DNA of 64,000 nt from Komagataeibacter melaceti (GTDB lineage Bacteria; Pseudomonadota; Alphaproteobacteria; Acetobacterales; Acetobacteraceae), in contig NZ_QUWV01000014.1 in NCBI RefSeq assembly GCF_003403295.1, positions 41,873 through 105,872 of the forward strand. The letters run 5' to 3'. Below are positions 17,236 through 26,227 of the stretch, in pieces (position 1 is the first letter of the stretch; every line of letters begins with the position of its first letter). A program made the position numbers and the translations under genes. A model generated the notes under the pieces. That model was not told the origin of the DNA and ran no database searches. It saw only the letters and a list, made by a program, of their open reading frames with translations.

Positions 17236-18549
17236 TCAAGCTCCATCATGCGCGCGGTCAAGTGCGGCAAGCCTTACGGCCACGCTCAGGGCATGCGCAT
17301 CAAGCCCTTCCGCCTCCGCCAGGCTTACGGCGGCGGGGCCGATTTCACGTAGCGACTCGGCCTGCGCCTCGATGAACGTGGTGCGCTTGATGAAGTCGAA
17401 CACCGACAGCCCGGACGAGAAACGCGCCGTGCGGCTGGTCGGCAGCACGTGGTTGGGGCCACCCACGTAATCGCCAATGGCCTCGGGGCAGTACCGCCCG
17501 ACAAAGATGGCCCCGGCATGGCGCACCCGGTCGAATACCGGAGTGGGCGCATCGACCATGAGTTCCAGATGTTCCGGCGCGATCTCGTTTACAAGGTCCG
17601 CCGCCTCATCAAGGTTGCGCACGGTAATGATCGCCCCGTGCGTATCCCAGCTTGTGCGGGCGATTTCGGCACGCGGCAGGGTCTTGAGTTCGGTTGCGAC
17701 CGCCTGTTCCACCTTTGCCGCCATCTCCGCATCGGGCGTGATCAGGATGGACTGGGCCATGGGGTCGTGTTCCGCCTGCGCCAGGAGGTCGAGGGCGATG
17801 GCGCGCGGGTCGTTATTGCCATCCGCCACCACGACCACCTCGGACGGGCCGGCGATGGAGTCGATTCCCACCGTGCCGAACACCTGCCGCTTGGCCTCGG
17901 CTACATAGGCATTGCCCGGACCCACTACACGGTCCACCGGGGCGATGGTGGCGGTGCCATAGGCCATGGCCCCCACCGCCTGCGCGCCACCCACGCGGTA
18001 GATTTCGGTCACGCCAGCGCGCCGTGCCGCCGCCAGCACCAGCGGGTTGAGCACGCCATCGGGCGTGGGCACGCACATGGCGATGCGCCGCACGCCCGCC
18101 ACATGCGCGGGGATGGCGTTCATCAGCACGGAGGAGGGATAGGCCGCCTTGCCACCGGGCACGTAAAGCCCGACCGAATCCAGCGCCGTCCAGCGCATGC
18201 CCAGCGTAACCCCGGCGGCGTCGGTATAGCACAGGGACTCCGGCATCTGTGCCCTGTGGAACGACTCGATGCGGGTGGCCGCGAGGTCCAGTGCCGCCAG
18301 CAGTTCGGCCGAAACACTGGCGCAGGCGGCCTCGATCTCATCCGCCGTGATGCGCAGGCCCGCGGGCGTTACGTCCATGCGGTCGAAGCGGCGGGTGAAC
18401 TCACACAGTGCCTCATCCCCACCGGCGCGTACGGCGGCGAGGATTTCAGCCACCGGGGCGTCCACGCTGGCGGTGTCACTGTCCCGCTCGGCCAGCAGGC
18501 TTGTGAACTGCGCGCGGAAATCGGGCTGTGTAATGTCGAGACGCTTCAT
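17236..18549 (-). CDS. hisD: Histidinol dehydrogenase
   Basis: 437-aa zinc enzyme that oxidises L-histidinol to L-histidine, the last two steps of histidine synthesis. Recognised by YVPGGKAAYPSSVLMNAIPA, IYRVGGAQAVGAMAYGT, VGPGNAYVAEAKRQVFG, SIAGPSEVVV and the Zn/substrate histidines in LAQAEHDPMAQ and NEIAPEHLELM. Overlaps hisG by 4 bp (ATGA), so coupled. Together with hisG it sits between murA and infA, a modified version of the usual murA-hisD-infA alphaproteobacterial order. Confidence 0.97.
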   Translation of the reverse strand: MKRLDITQPDFRAQFTSLLAERDSDTASVDAPVAEILAAVRAGGDEALCEFTRRFDRMDVTPAGLRITADEIEAACASVSAELLAALDLAATRIESFHRAQMPESLCYTDAAGVTLGMRWTALDSVGLYVPGGKAAYPSSVLMNAIPAHVAGVRRIAMCVPTPDGVLNPLVLAAARRAGVTEIYRVGGAQAVGAMAYGTATIAPVDRVVGPGNAYVAEAKRQVFGTVGIDSIAGPSEVVVVADGNNDPRAIALDLLAQAEHDPMAQSILITPDAEMAAKVEQAVATELKTLPRAEIARTSWDTHGAIITVRNLDEAADLVNEIAPEHLELMVDAPTPVFDRVRHAGAIFVGRYCPEAIGDYVGGPNHVLPTSRTARFSSGLSVFDFIKRTTFIEAQAESLREIGPAAVSLAEAEGLDAHALSVAVRLAALDRAHDGA

Positions 18550-19286
18550 GCCGTGTGGTCCTTGGCTTGCGCCGGAGGGGAGGCCAGCGCCGTACGGAAA
18601 CGGTTGATAAGGGCGGTGATACGCTCGGGCTGGGTCTTCAGCGCCGTGCGGTTCACGATCAGGCGGCTGGTGACATGGGCGATGACGTCGGTTTCCTCCA
18701 GCCCGTTGGCGCGCAGGGTGGAGCCCGTATCGACCAGATCCACGATCAGGTGCGACAGGTCCAGCACCGGGGCCAGTTCCATCGCGCCATGCAGGTGCAC
18801 GATGCTGGCGTTGATGCCGCGCGCCGCGAAATGCCGCCGCGTGAGGGAGGGGTACTTCGTCGCCACCCGCACCTGTGACAGGCGGTTGGGATTATCCTCC
18901 TGCCCGCTCCGGTCACGGGGCTGGGCGATGGAAATGCGGCAGCCGCCAATACCCAGGTCAAGCGGGGCATAGATTTCGGGGTAGTCGAATTCCATCAGCA
19001 CGTCGGCGCCGCATATGCCGACCTGCGCACCGCCGAAGGCGACGAATGTCGCGACATCGAACGAGCGCACGCGCACTACGTCGATACCGGGGTCATTGGT
19101 TTCAAAACGCAGCAGACGGCTTTTTTCGTCGTTGAAATCCGGGCCGGGCACGATGCCCGCCCTATGCAGAAGCGGCGCCGCGGCTTTGAGGATACGGCCC
19201 TTGGGCAGGGCCAGTATCAGCGGACTATCCGTTTCCGGGGCGGGGGGCTGGGCCGGTGACAGGGCGGTCAATGCATTCTCCGACAT
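18546..19286 (-). CDS. hisG: ATP phosphoribosyltransferase, short form
   Basis: First enzyme of histidine biosynthesis (ATP + PRPP to phosphoribosyl-ATP). Starts MSENALT (19286); a longer frame from 19343 exists but lacks homology-like sequence. 246 aa. LALPKGRILKAAAPLL (N-terminus of the fold), VVRVRSFDVATFVAFGGAQVGICGADVL and the PRPP loop LIVDLVDTGSTLRANGLEE are present. It ends after domain II with no C-terminal ACT-like domain, so it is HisG(S), which is known to need the regulatory partner HisZ; hisZ is not in this window. Coupled to hisD. Confidence 0.93.
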   Translation of the reverse strand: MSENALTALSPAQPPAPETDSPLILALPKGRILKAAAPLLHRAGIVPGPDFNDEKSRLLRFETNDPGIDVVRVRSFDVATFVAFGGAQVGICGADVLMEFDYPEIYAPLDLGIGGCRISIAQPRDRSGQEDNPNRLSQVRVATKYPSLTRRHFAARGINASIVHLHGAMELAPVLDLSHLIVDLVDTGSTLRANGLEETDVIAHVTSRLIVNRTALKTQPERITALINRFRTALASPPAQAKDHTA

Positions 19287-19389
19287 GAGAGCAGGCGCGC
19301 CCCGGCGGGCAGGGCGCTTTTTCGTGACATGCGCGCATACCACATTCAGCCATCATGCAGGAAGGGCGCTTTTCCGGGGGCAGCCGTGA

Positions 19390-20652
19390 CTAGCCGGATA
19401 CGCGCTCGATATGCGCGCCGCACTGGGCCAGCTTGCGTTCCACCGCCTCGTAACCACGGTCAAGGTGATAGACGCGGCTCAGGATCGTCTCGCCATGGGC
19501 GGCAAGCCCCGCCAGAATGAGCGAGAACGATGCCCGCAGGTCCGTCGCCATAACCGGCGCACCGGACAGGGAATGCACGCCACGGATGATGGCGGACGAC
19601 CCATGCACGTTGATGCGCGCGCCCATGCGGTTGAGTTCGGGCACATGCATGAAGCGGTTTTCAAAAATGGTTTCGGTCACCATGGACGCGCCTTCGGCCA
19701 CCGACAGCAGCGCCATGAACTGGGCCTGCATGTCCGTGGGGAAACCGGGATAGGGCTCGGTCATGATATCGACGCCGCGCAGCGCGCCGGTGCGCTGGAC
19801 CCGGACCGCCCCGTCCTCCTGCACCATTTCCACGCCCGCTTCCTCCAGCGCGCGCACTACCGCGCCCAGATGCTCGACCTGGCCGCCGACAAGGCGCAGT
19901 TCCCCGCCGGTAATGGCGGCTGCACAGGCATAGGTGCCACATTCGATGCGGTCGGGCATGACGCGGTACCGCGCGCCATGCAGTTCCTCCACGCCATCAA
20001 TGACCAGCTTGCCGGTGCCCACGCCGGTAATGCGGGCGCCCATGGCGTTGAGGCAGCCCACCAGATCACCGATTTCCGGCTCACGCGCGGCGTTGACGAT
20101 CTCGGTCCGCCCCTTGGCCAGGCAGGCGGCCATGAGCAGGTTTTCCGTCGCCCCCACCGAGGCGAAGGGCAGGATGACCCGCTCCCCCTTCAGCCCGCCG
20201 GGGGCGGAGGCATGGATATAGCCGTTTTCCAGCGTGATCCTGGCCCCCAGCGTTTCCAGCGCCTTGAGGTGCAGGTCAACGGGGCGGGTGCCGATGGCGC
20301 AGCCGCCGGGCAGCGATACGCGCGCCTCCCCACACCGGGCCAGCAGCGGGCCGAGCACAAGGATCGAGGCCCGCATTTTGGAGACGATGTCGTAGGGCGC
20401 TTCCGTGTTGGTGATGCTGCCGCCCACCGCCAGCGTGCCGCCATCACCGTTCACATCCTCTACCGTCAGGCCGTGCTGTTCGAGCAGGCGGCGCATGGTG
20501 CGGATGTCGGCAATGCGGGGCACGTTGTCCAGCACGAGCCGTTCGGAGGTGAGCAGTCCGGCAACCAGCAGCTTCAGGGCCGAATTCTTCGCCCCCCCGA
20601 TAATGATGTCGCCACGCAGCGGGTGCCCGCCGTGAATGATGAAACGGTCCAT
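19390..20652 (-). CDS. murA: UDP-N-acetylglucosamine 1-carboxyvinyltransferase
   Basis: 420-aa cytosolic enolpyruvyl transferase, first committed step of peptidoglycan synthesis. K22-N23 in [13 protein letters not shown] and the catalytic, fosfomycin-target C118 in [16 protein letters not shown] are both present, as are [16 protein letters not shown] and the C-terminal [18 protein letters not shown]. Eighteen bases downstream of dcd, about 100 bp upstream of hisG. Full length and intact. Confidence 0.97.
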   Translation of the reverse strand: MDRFIIHGGHPLRGDIIIGGAKNSALKLLVAGLLTSERLVLDNVPRIADIRTMRRLLEQHGLTVEDVNGDGGTLAVGGSITNTEAPYDIVSKMRASILVLGPLLARCGEARVSLPGGCAIGTRPVDLHLKALETLGARITLENGYIHASAPGGLKGERVILPFASVGATENLLMAACLAKGRTEIVNAAREPEIGDLVGCLNAMGARITGVGTGKLVIDGVEELHGARYRVMPDRIECGTYACAAAITGGELRLVGGQVEHLGAVVRALEEAGVEMVQEDGAVRVQRTGALRGVDIMTEPYPGFPTDMQAQFMALLSVAEGASMVTETIFENRFMHVPELNRMGARINVHGSSAIIRGVHSLSGAPVMATDLRASFSLILAGLAAHGETILSRVYHLDRGYEAVERKLAQCGAHIERVSG

Positions 20653-20670
20653 GCCCTGTTTTCCCTGCCC

Positions 20671-21225
20671 TTACATACGTGGCGGGGCGACGCCGACCTG
20701 CCCCATGTATTTGCCATTGCGGTCGGCGTAGCTGGTCTCGCACGGGGATGCGCCCTGCAGGAACAGGAACTGGCAGATCCCCTCATTGGCGTAGATGCGC
20801 GCGGGCAGGGGGGTGGTGTTGCTGATCTCGATCGTGACCTGCCCTTCCCATTCCGGCTCGAGCGGGGTCACGTTCACGATGATCCCGCAGCGGGCATAGG
20901 TTGACTTGCCCAGGCAGATGACCAGCGTGTCACGCGGTATGCGGAAATATTCGACCGTATGCGCCAGCACGAAGCTGTGCGGCGGGATGGTGCAGCAGTC
21001 GCCCCGGCGGGTCACGAAGCTGTTTTCGGCAAAGTTCTTGGGGTCCACCACCGCGTTGTCCACGTCGGTGAAGATCTTGAACTCGCTCGCCACGCGCGCA
21101 TCGTAGCCGTAGGATGACAGGCCGAACGAGATGACCCCGCTGCGGTTCTGCTTCTCCACGAAGGGTTCGATCATGCCATGTTCCGTGGCCATGCGACGAA
21201 TCCACGTATCAGGCATTATTGGCAT
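20671..21225 (-). CDS. dcd: dCTP deaminase
   Basis: 184-aa trimeric nucleotide enzyme that deaminates dCTP to dUTP for thymidylate synthesis. Motifs: [46 protein letters not shown] (Arg/Glu of the active site) and GICQFLFL. The start [13 protein letters not shown] is family-typical. Likely co-transcribed with murA. Belongs to the monofunctional type seen in Gram-negatives. Confidence 0.96.
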   Translation of the reverse strand: MPIMPDTWIRRMATEHGMIEPFVEKQNRSGVISFGLSSYGYDARVASEFKIFTDVDNAVVDPKNFAENSFVTRRGDCCTIPPHSFVLAHTVEYFRIPRDTLVICLGKSTYARCGIIVNVTPLEPEWEGQVTIEISNTTPLPARIYANEGICQFLFLQGASPCETSYADRNGKYMGQVGVAPPRM

Positions 21226-21321
21226 GGTGTCCCTTCCTTCGGCATTGATGGCGCACGGGCATGAAAGCTGCCCGTCGCTGCGCGACCACTAGCGAAGTGA
21301 CCAGCCGACCGCAACCGGCAA

Positions 21322-21525
21322 TCACCTTTCGTTGCCGGATATGTCGCTTCCGCTGTGTTCGCCCCCGCGGCTGTCGGGTGTGTCATCGGGGGTGCTGCGC
21401 GCGCGGCTCTGCTGCTTGCGGCGGCGCAGGTTGGCGCGCAGGGCCGCGGCTTCGCGCTCAAGGCGCTCACGGCGGGCAGCCTCGGCCCGGTCGGTCAGGC
21501 GGGGGGTGTCAGGCCGTTCGGTCAT
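21322..21525 (-). CDS. Small basic coiled-coil hypothetical protein
   Basis: 67 aa, strongly charged: RAEAARRERLEREAAALRANL followed by a run of Arg/Lys, then an acidic/Ser-rich tail. Predicted as one amphipathic helix with a disordered end. Similar very short proteins are common in alphaproteobacterial genomes, but no function is known to me. It sits in the dcd/murA direction, 96 bp upstream of dcd. The ribosome site is weak, so it could be spurious. Confidence 0.5.
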   Translation of the reverse strand: MTERPDTPRLTDRAEAARRERLEREAAALRANLRRRKQQSRARSTPDDTPDSRGGEHSGSDISGNER

Positions 21526-21603
21526 GGTCGTGTTTCTTGGGGCAGGAATGAATATCCGCCCGCCCCGGTTACGGGGCGGGCGGGGCCATTACACTACAGG
21601 GTG

Positions 21604-22716
21604 TCAGGCCGGCTTCTTTTCGGGCTCGGGCGCGGGCTTTACGTCCTGCGGGCAGCCGCAGCGGACCAGAAGCTCACGCAGTTCGCGCACGATGGGGAAG
21701 ATTTCCACATTGCGGTCATAGCCGACCTCGTTCCACGCAGCCTGCTCCATTTCCACAATGTCCTTGTCTTCAAGGAAGATGCGGTTGGTGAACCAGCCCA
21801 GCACCGGCCAGATCACGTCGATCAGCAGCGGGGTCTTCGGGCGCAGCACGGACAGCAGGCCGAAGGATTGGGTCACGCGCTGGTCCTTGTCCACCGGCAC
21901 GTAGGCCGCCCACAGATCCATGATCAGGTCACCGTCCTTGTCGGTGATGCGCAGGGTCTGGTACGGATATTCGGTGCGGATGGTCACGACCTCCTCAACG
22001 GGCTGTTCGCGGCCGTTGAGGTCCTTGTGCTTGCCAAAGATCAGCCGTTCGGCCAGCGGCTGCTGGCCACCGCTGCGCATGAAGCTGTAGCGGGCCTCAA
22101 TGAAGTCCTCGCCACGGTCCTGCCCCAGGAAGCGGGCCTTGATCTGGCCCATCTGGCGGCGGTGCAGGAACTGATGGTTCATGTCCATCAGGTTCTCATG
22201 CATGAAGGTGTAGTGGCAGTTCACGCGCGGGCTGAAGTGCCGGGTCTTGAAGGCGGGGTTGTCCGTCTGTGCCAGCTTGGGGAAGGGAACGGTCTTCGCC
22301 TTTTCCGGGTCTCCGGGGAAAACGAAGATCAGCCCGCCTGCCTCACGCACCGGGTAGCTGCGCACGCCGTTGGGCAGCTTGCCCTTGCCCAGGTAAGGCA
22401 CGTCAATGCAGCGGCCCGAACGGCCGAATGCCCAGCCATGGTAGCAGCAGCGCACGGTCTGGCCGTTCACGATGCCCTGGCTCAGCGGTACCTGCCGGTG
22501 GGGGCAGCGGTCGTATAGGGCGAACAGGCCCCCTTCCTCCGGGCGGACGAGGGCGATGGGGATACCCGCGAAGGTGACGCCCACGGTCTTGCCCTTGCGC
22601 ACGTCGGAAGACCATGCAACCGGATACCAGAAATCCGGATTGGAATTGACCCGGCGCAGGTCGGGCTGGCGGGCCTCCGATGCGGTGTCTGCCAGGGCGG
22701 GGGAAATCTGGTTCAT
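21604..22716 (-). CDS. Rieske-type non-heme iron oxygenase, substrate unknown
   Basis: 370 aa. The N-terminal Rieske [2Fe-2S] domain has C71-P-H73 (DRCPHRQVP) and C90-x2-H93 (RCCYHGW). The mononuclear iron site reads ENLMDMNHQFLHRR, giving D178, H181 and H185. The two His are three residues apart, where most family members have four between them. The layout is like the single-component alpha subunits that act on aromatic, alkaloid or lipid substrates. The C-terminus has a hydrophobic LLIDVIWPVLGWF segment, perhaps for membrane contact. No reductase or ferredoxin gene is adjacent. Substrate unknown. Confidence 0.85.
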   Translation of the reverse strand: MNQISPALADTASEARQPDLRRVNSNPDFWYPVAWSSDVRKGKTVGVTFAGIPIALVRPEEGGLFALYDRCPHRQVPLSQGIVNGQTVRCCYHGWAFGRSGRCIDVPYLGKGKLPNGVRSYPVREAGGLIFVFPGDPEKAKTVPFPKLAQTDNPAFKTRHFSPRVNCHYTFMHENLMDMNHQFLHRRQMGQIKARFLGQDRGEDFIEARYSFMRSGGQQPLAERLIFGKHKDLNGREQPVEEVVTIRTEYPYQTLRITDKDGDLIMDLWAAYVPVDKDQRVTQSFGLLSVLRPKTPLLIDVIWPVLGWFTNRIFLEDKDIVEMEQAAWNEVGYDRNVEIFPIVRELRELLVRCGCPQDVKPAPEPEKKPA

Positions 22717-22953
22717 GTGGTGCAGTCCCGAAGTGTTCGCGTTGAAACGGCAGGCAGCGCGGGCAGAACCCGTGTGCCAGAAATGAACATGCGCAATGGG
22801 TGGCGAATTCCGGCGGTGTTGTCGACTGTAAAACCACCCGTTGCATAAGGCCCATGCTTAATGCAGGAGGCTCACGCAGGGTTTTGGGGCGGCCATGAGG
22901 CAGATCAAGGAAGGTACCGCGCGCCCATGGCATAATCATGCCGTGGCCTTGGG

Positions 22954-24186
22954 CTATCCTGCCTGTGGCAGGCTCTCATCGTTCATGTTCTGCCCGGCGA
23001 TCGTGGCATGGTAGAAACTGTCCGCCAGATGGGTATGCAGCAGTTCATCATAGACCGCGAGGGTCGCATACTGCATGGCTTGCGTCGAGTAATGCGTCAG
23101 CACGTTCTCGCGCGCCTGCCATGCCAGCGCGGCCCGCTGTTCCGCCGTCATGGCCATGACATGGTGGATGCACGCGGCCAGTGCGCCTGCGTCACCGGGG
23201 GTGAAGACAAGGCCGGTCACGCCATCTTCCACCGTTTCCAGCGCAGCGCCGTGTCCCGCCACGATAACGGGGCAGCCCATGGCCTGCGCCTCCACCACCA
23301 CGCGCCCGAAGGGTTCGGGACGGAGGGAGGGGACGATAACCATGTCCGCCAGCATCATGGCGGCGGGCATGTCCGCGCAGTGCCCGGCAAAGCGCAGGTG
23401 GGCGGCAATCCCGTGCCGCTGCGCCAGGGTAACGAGTTCGCTGCCCTGCTTTTCACTCGCGTCCCCCACGAAGACACAGACCCAGTCGGTGTGGAAGACG
23501 CCCGCCGCGCGCAGGCGCGCCAGTGCCTCGACCAGCAGGGCATGGCCCTTCCACGGCGTAACCCGTGCGGGCAGCATGATGACGGTGGCGCCATCGGGAA
23601 TGTTCCACTGGTCATGCAGTGTCTGCACGCGGTTGCCGCGCACCCCGTGCGGGTCAAAGCGCACCATGTCCGCCCCGCGCGGGATCAGGCGCAGGCGGTC
23701 GGGACCGACGTGATATTCATCGCGCAGGCGGGCGGCGATGTAATTGCTGACCGCGATGACCCGCGTGCCAGAGGCCAGGACACTGTTATAGTACCGCTTG
23801 CCCGGCAGGTTGGCCGCATGGACGCCATGCCATGTGGTGACAAGGGGTATGCCCAGCCGCCTGCATGCCAGCGATGCCACCCACGCGGGCGCACGCGAAC
23901 GCGCATGGACCAGATTGACATTGAACCGCCGCATGACCTGACGCAGCCGCCCGGCATTGCGCATGATGGAGAGGGGATTCTTGGCACCCAGTTCCATCTC
24001 GACCGGGATGGCGCCGATATATTTGAGCCGTGCGACAAGCCGCCCCCCGGCACTGGCGACAATGGCCGTGCCCCCCGCCTGCACGATGGCCCGCGCTATC
24101 TCCAGCGTGCCCTGTTCTATTCCACCGGATTCAAGCGCGGGCAGGGCCTGCAGGATAACGGGTCGGTCGGTCACGGTTTGCATCAC
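22954..24186 (-). CDS. Family 4 glycosyltransferase
   Basis: 410-aa GT-B fold retaining glycosyltransferase. N-terminal acceptor half begins VILQALPALESGGIEQGTLEIARA, with VHARSRAPAW following. The C-terminal donor half has LPARVTPWKGHALLVEAL, the SLRPEPFGRVVVEAQAMGCPVI segment containing the EX7E pair, and VEDGVTGLVFTPGD. Likely adds a sugar to LPS or exopolysaccharide on the cytoplasmic face. Transcribed away from the TPR protein and GT9 gene, only about 200 bp apart, suggesting a small surface-glycan locus. Donor and acceptor cannot be told. Confidence 0.9.
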   Translation of the reverse strand: MMQTVTDRPVILQALPALESGGIEQGTLEIARAIVQAGGTAIVASAGGRLVARLKYIGAIPVEMELGAKNPLSIMRNAGRLRQVMRRFNVNLVHARSRAPAWVASLACRRLGIPLVTTWHGVHAANLPGKRYYNSVLASGTRVIAVSNYIAARLRDEYHVGPDRLRLIPRGADMVRFDPHGVRGNRVQTLHDQWNIPDGATVIMLPARVTPWKGHALLVEALARLRAAGVFHTDWVCVFVGDASEKQGSELVTLAQRHGIAAHLRFAGHCADMPAAMMLADMVIVPSLRPEPFGRVVVEAQAMGCPVIVAGHGAALETVEDGVTGLVFTPGDAGALAACIHHVMAMTAEQRAALAWQARENVLTHYSTQAMQYATLAVYDELLHTHLADSFYHATIAGQNMNDESLPQAG

Positions 24187-24380
24187 CCTTCACCATATCA
24201 TGAACGCAACGGAACTGCACGGCCATGAGACGAATAGGGGCTTTTCCCTTGACCTCGGGCACGGGCGGCCCGACGAATGGGCCAATGAAAACGTTCGCCA
24301 GCCAGCCTGTCAGCCGTTTTGTAATGCCGGGAACCTGTCCGGCACGGCCTGCCCCACGTGCCGTTGCGCTGGGCGGGCGG

Positions 24381-25277
24381 ATGCGGCAGGTGCGGGGGGC
24401 AGGGCCCGTGGTGGCCGGGGGCTGCGTGCTGCTTGTGGCGGCGCTGGCAGGTGGCCGGGCCGGGGCAACGGATGTGGCGGCGGCGCAGGTGTCCCGGTCG
24501 GCCCCGCCACCCCAGTCCACCCCAGCGCCGCAGGAATGGAGCCTCCGGCGCTGCACCGCCACCCTGTCCGATGACCCCGATGGCGCGCGTGATTATGCCG
24601 CTGACTGGCACAACCATGGCGGTGGGCTGGAGGCGGAACAGTGCGACGCCATGGCACAGATGGAACTGGGGGATGTCGCGGGTGCGGCGACGGCGCTGGA
24701 CCGGCTGGCCCACACGCCAGACTGGCCCGCCGGGGCGGCGTCCGGCGGACAGGCCGCAGGTGCTGCGGGTGCCGTGGTGGACGAACGGGCCGCGCTGCCC
24801 CGTCGCGCCGCGCTGGCCGAACAGGCGGCGCGCGCATGGCAGGCGGATGACAGCCCCCGGCAGGCGCTGGACAGCGCGGGTTATGGCCTGACACTGGCAC
24901 CGGGCAGCCCCACGCTGCGGCTGGTCTATGCGCGCGTGGCGGTGGAACTGGACCAGCCCGCCCGTGCCATCGCCACCCTTACGCCGCTGCCCGACGCCCC
25001 GGCGGAACGTGACGAAGCACTGGTGGCGCGCGCCGGGGCATGGCGCAGGCTGGGGCGGATTGACCAGGGCATGGCGGACATCAACGCAGCCCTGAAGGAT
25101 GCGCCGCATGATGGGGCCGCGTTGCTGGAACGCGGCATCCTGTACATGCGGCAGGGGGAGATGGAAGCCGCCCGCGCCGACTGGCAGGACGTAGTGACCC
25201 TGGCTCCGGATTCGGATGAGGCCGATCTGGCGCGACAGGATCTTTCCCTGCTGGAAACCGACCCCGAGGCCCCCTGA
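24381..25277 (+). CDS. Secreted TPR-repeat protein
   Basis: About 298 aa from the ATG at 24381, chosen because MRQVRGAGPVVAGGCVLLVAALAGGRAGA makes a reasonable signal peptide. The open frame extends up to 24225 and other ATGs (24285, 24324) are possible. After a Pro/Gln-rich linker the protein is a string of Ala-rich helical pairs, with clear TPR-like units near the end (DEALVARAGAWRRLGRIDQGMADINAALKDAP, HDGAALLERGILYMRQGEMEAARADWQDVV). Probably a periplasmic scaffold. It ends 3 bp before the GT9 gene, so it is likely co-translated with it. Confidence 0.7.
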   Translation: MRQVRGAGPVVAGGCVLLVAALAGGRAGATDVAAAQVSRSAPPPQSTPAPQEWSLRRCTATLSDDPDGARDYAADWHNHGGGLEAEQCDAMAQMELGDVAGAATALDRLAHTPDWPAGAASGGQAAGAAGAVVDERAALPRRAALAEQAARAWQADDSPRQALDSAGYGLTLAPGSPTLRLVYARVAVELDQPARAIATLTPLPDAPAERDEALVARAGAWRRLGRIDQGMADINAALKDAPHDGAALLERGILYMRQGEMEAARADWQDVVTLAPDSDEADLARQDLSLLETDPEAP

Positions 25278-25280
25278 CGC

Positions 25281-26186
25281 ATGGCCCGTATCCTCGTGAT
25301 CCGCCTTGGCGCGCTGGGGGACTTCGTGCAGTCCTTTGCACCCTTCGCCGCCATCCGCGCCCATCATGCCCATGATGAGGTGGACCTGCTGACCCAGCGC
25401 GCCTTTGCCGGGCTGGGGGCACACGCGCCGTGGTTCGACCATGTGCATGTTGATGCCCGGCCGGGCTGGCATGACCTGCCTGCCCTGCTGGCGCAGCGCG
25501 CCTTCCTGCGGTCGTATGATTTTGTGTACGACCTCCAGACCTCCCGCCGCAGCACCCGCTACTTTTACCTGTCGGGCATGAAGGCATGGTCGGGAATCGG
25601 GCGCGGCGCGGTGGCGGAACATGACAGCCCGCAGCGCTGCGCCATGCATAATGGTGGCCGCCAGCGTGACCAGTTACGCCATGCGGGACTCGACGGTGGC
25701 CTGCCGGTGCCCGACCTGTCATGGCTGGCAGCCGGTGGCCCGGTGGTAGAGGGAACTTACGGCGTGCTGGTGCCCGGCGCGTCCGCCCGGCACCCCGCCA
25801 AGCGCTGGCCGGTGGAACGCTACGCGGCGCTGGCCACGCGCATGTGGGCGCGCGGGATTCGGCCCGTCATTGTCGGCGGGCGGGGGGAAAGCCCGCTTGC
25901 CGCCGTCATCCGCCATGCCTGCCCCGATGCGCTTGACCTGACGGGTGCGACATCCCTTCTGGAACTGGGTGGCGTGATCGCGCGCGCGGCCTGCGCCGTG
26001 GGCAATGATACCGGTCCCATGCACATGGCGGCGGCCTTGGGCGTGCCGTCCACCGTGCTGTTCAGTGCTGTCAGCAACCCCGCGCTCAGTGCGCCGGTGG
26101 GGCGGTATCCGGGGCAGGTACGGGTCATTTATGTGCGGGATCTGGCTACTCTGCGCGTGGACAGGGTTGCGGCAACGCTCGCGTGA
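25281..26186 (+). CDS. Family 9 glycosyltransferase (heptosyltransferase-like)
   Basis: 301 aa. Starts MARILVIRLGALGDFVQSF, the hallmark of the ADP-heptose:LPS heptosyltransferase family. The donor-binding half has VLVPGASARHPAKRWPVERYAAL, DLTGATSLLELGGVIARA and CAVGNDTGPMHMAAALGVPSTVLF. Acts at the cytoplasmic membrane on LPS core or related glycolipid; sugar specificity is not decidable. Follows the TPR gene by 3 bp and precedes thrS by 41 bp. Confidence 0.92.
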   Translation: MARILVIRLGALGDFVQSFAPFAAIRAHHAHDEVDLLTQRAFAGLGAHAPWFDHVHVDARPGWHDLPALLAQRAFLRSYDFVYDLQTSRRSTRYFYLSGMKAWSGIGRGAVAEHDSPQRCAMHNGGRQRDQLRHAGLDGGLPVPDLSWLAAGGPVVEGTYGVLVPGASARHPAKRWPVERYAALATRMWARGIRPVIVGGRGESPLAAVIRHACPDALDLTGATSLLELGGVIARAACAVGNDTGPMHMAAALGVPSTVLFSAVSNPALSAPVGRYPGQVRVIYVRDLATLRVDRVAATLA

Positions 26187-26227
26187 CGCCATTACAGCGC
26201 AGTATCTTCTTACCGGAGCAATGAACC

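Noticed and set aside
22793..22844. Imperfect 11-bp inverted repeat GCAATGGGTGG / CCACCCGTTGC upstream of the Rieske gene
   Set aside because: One mismatch and a 30-nt loop; weak on its own and without supporting conservation.
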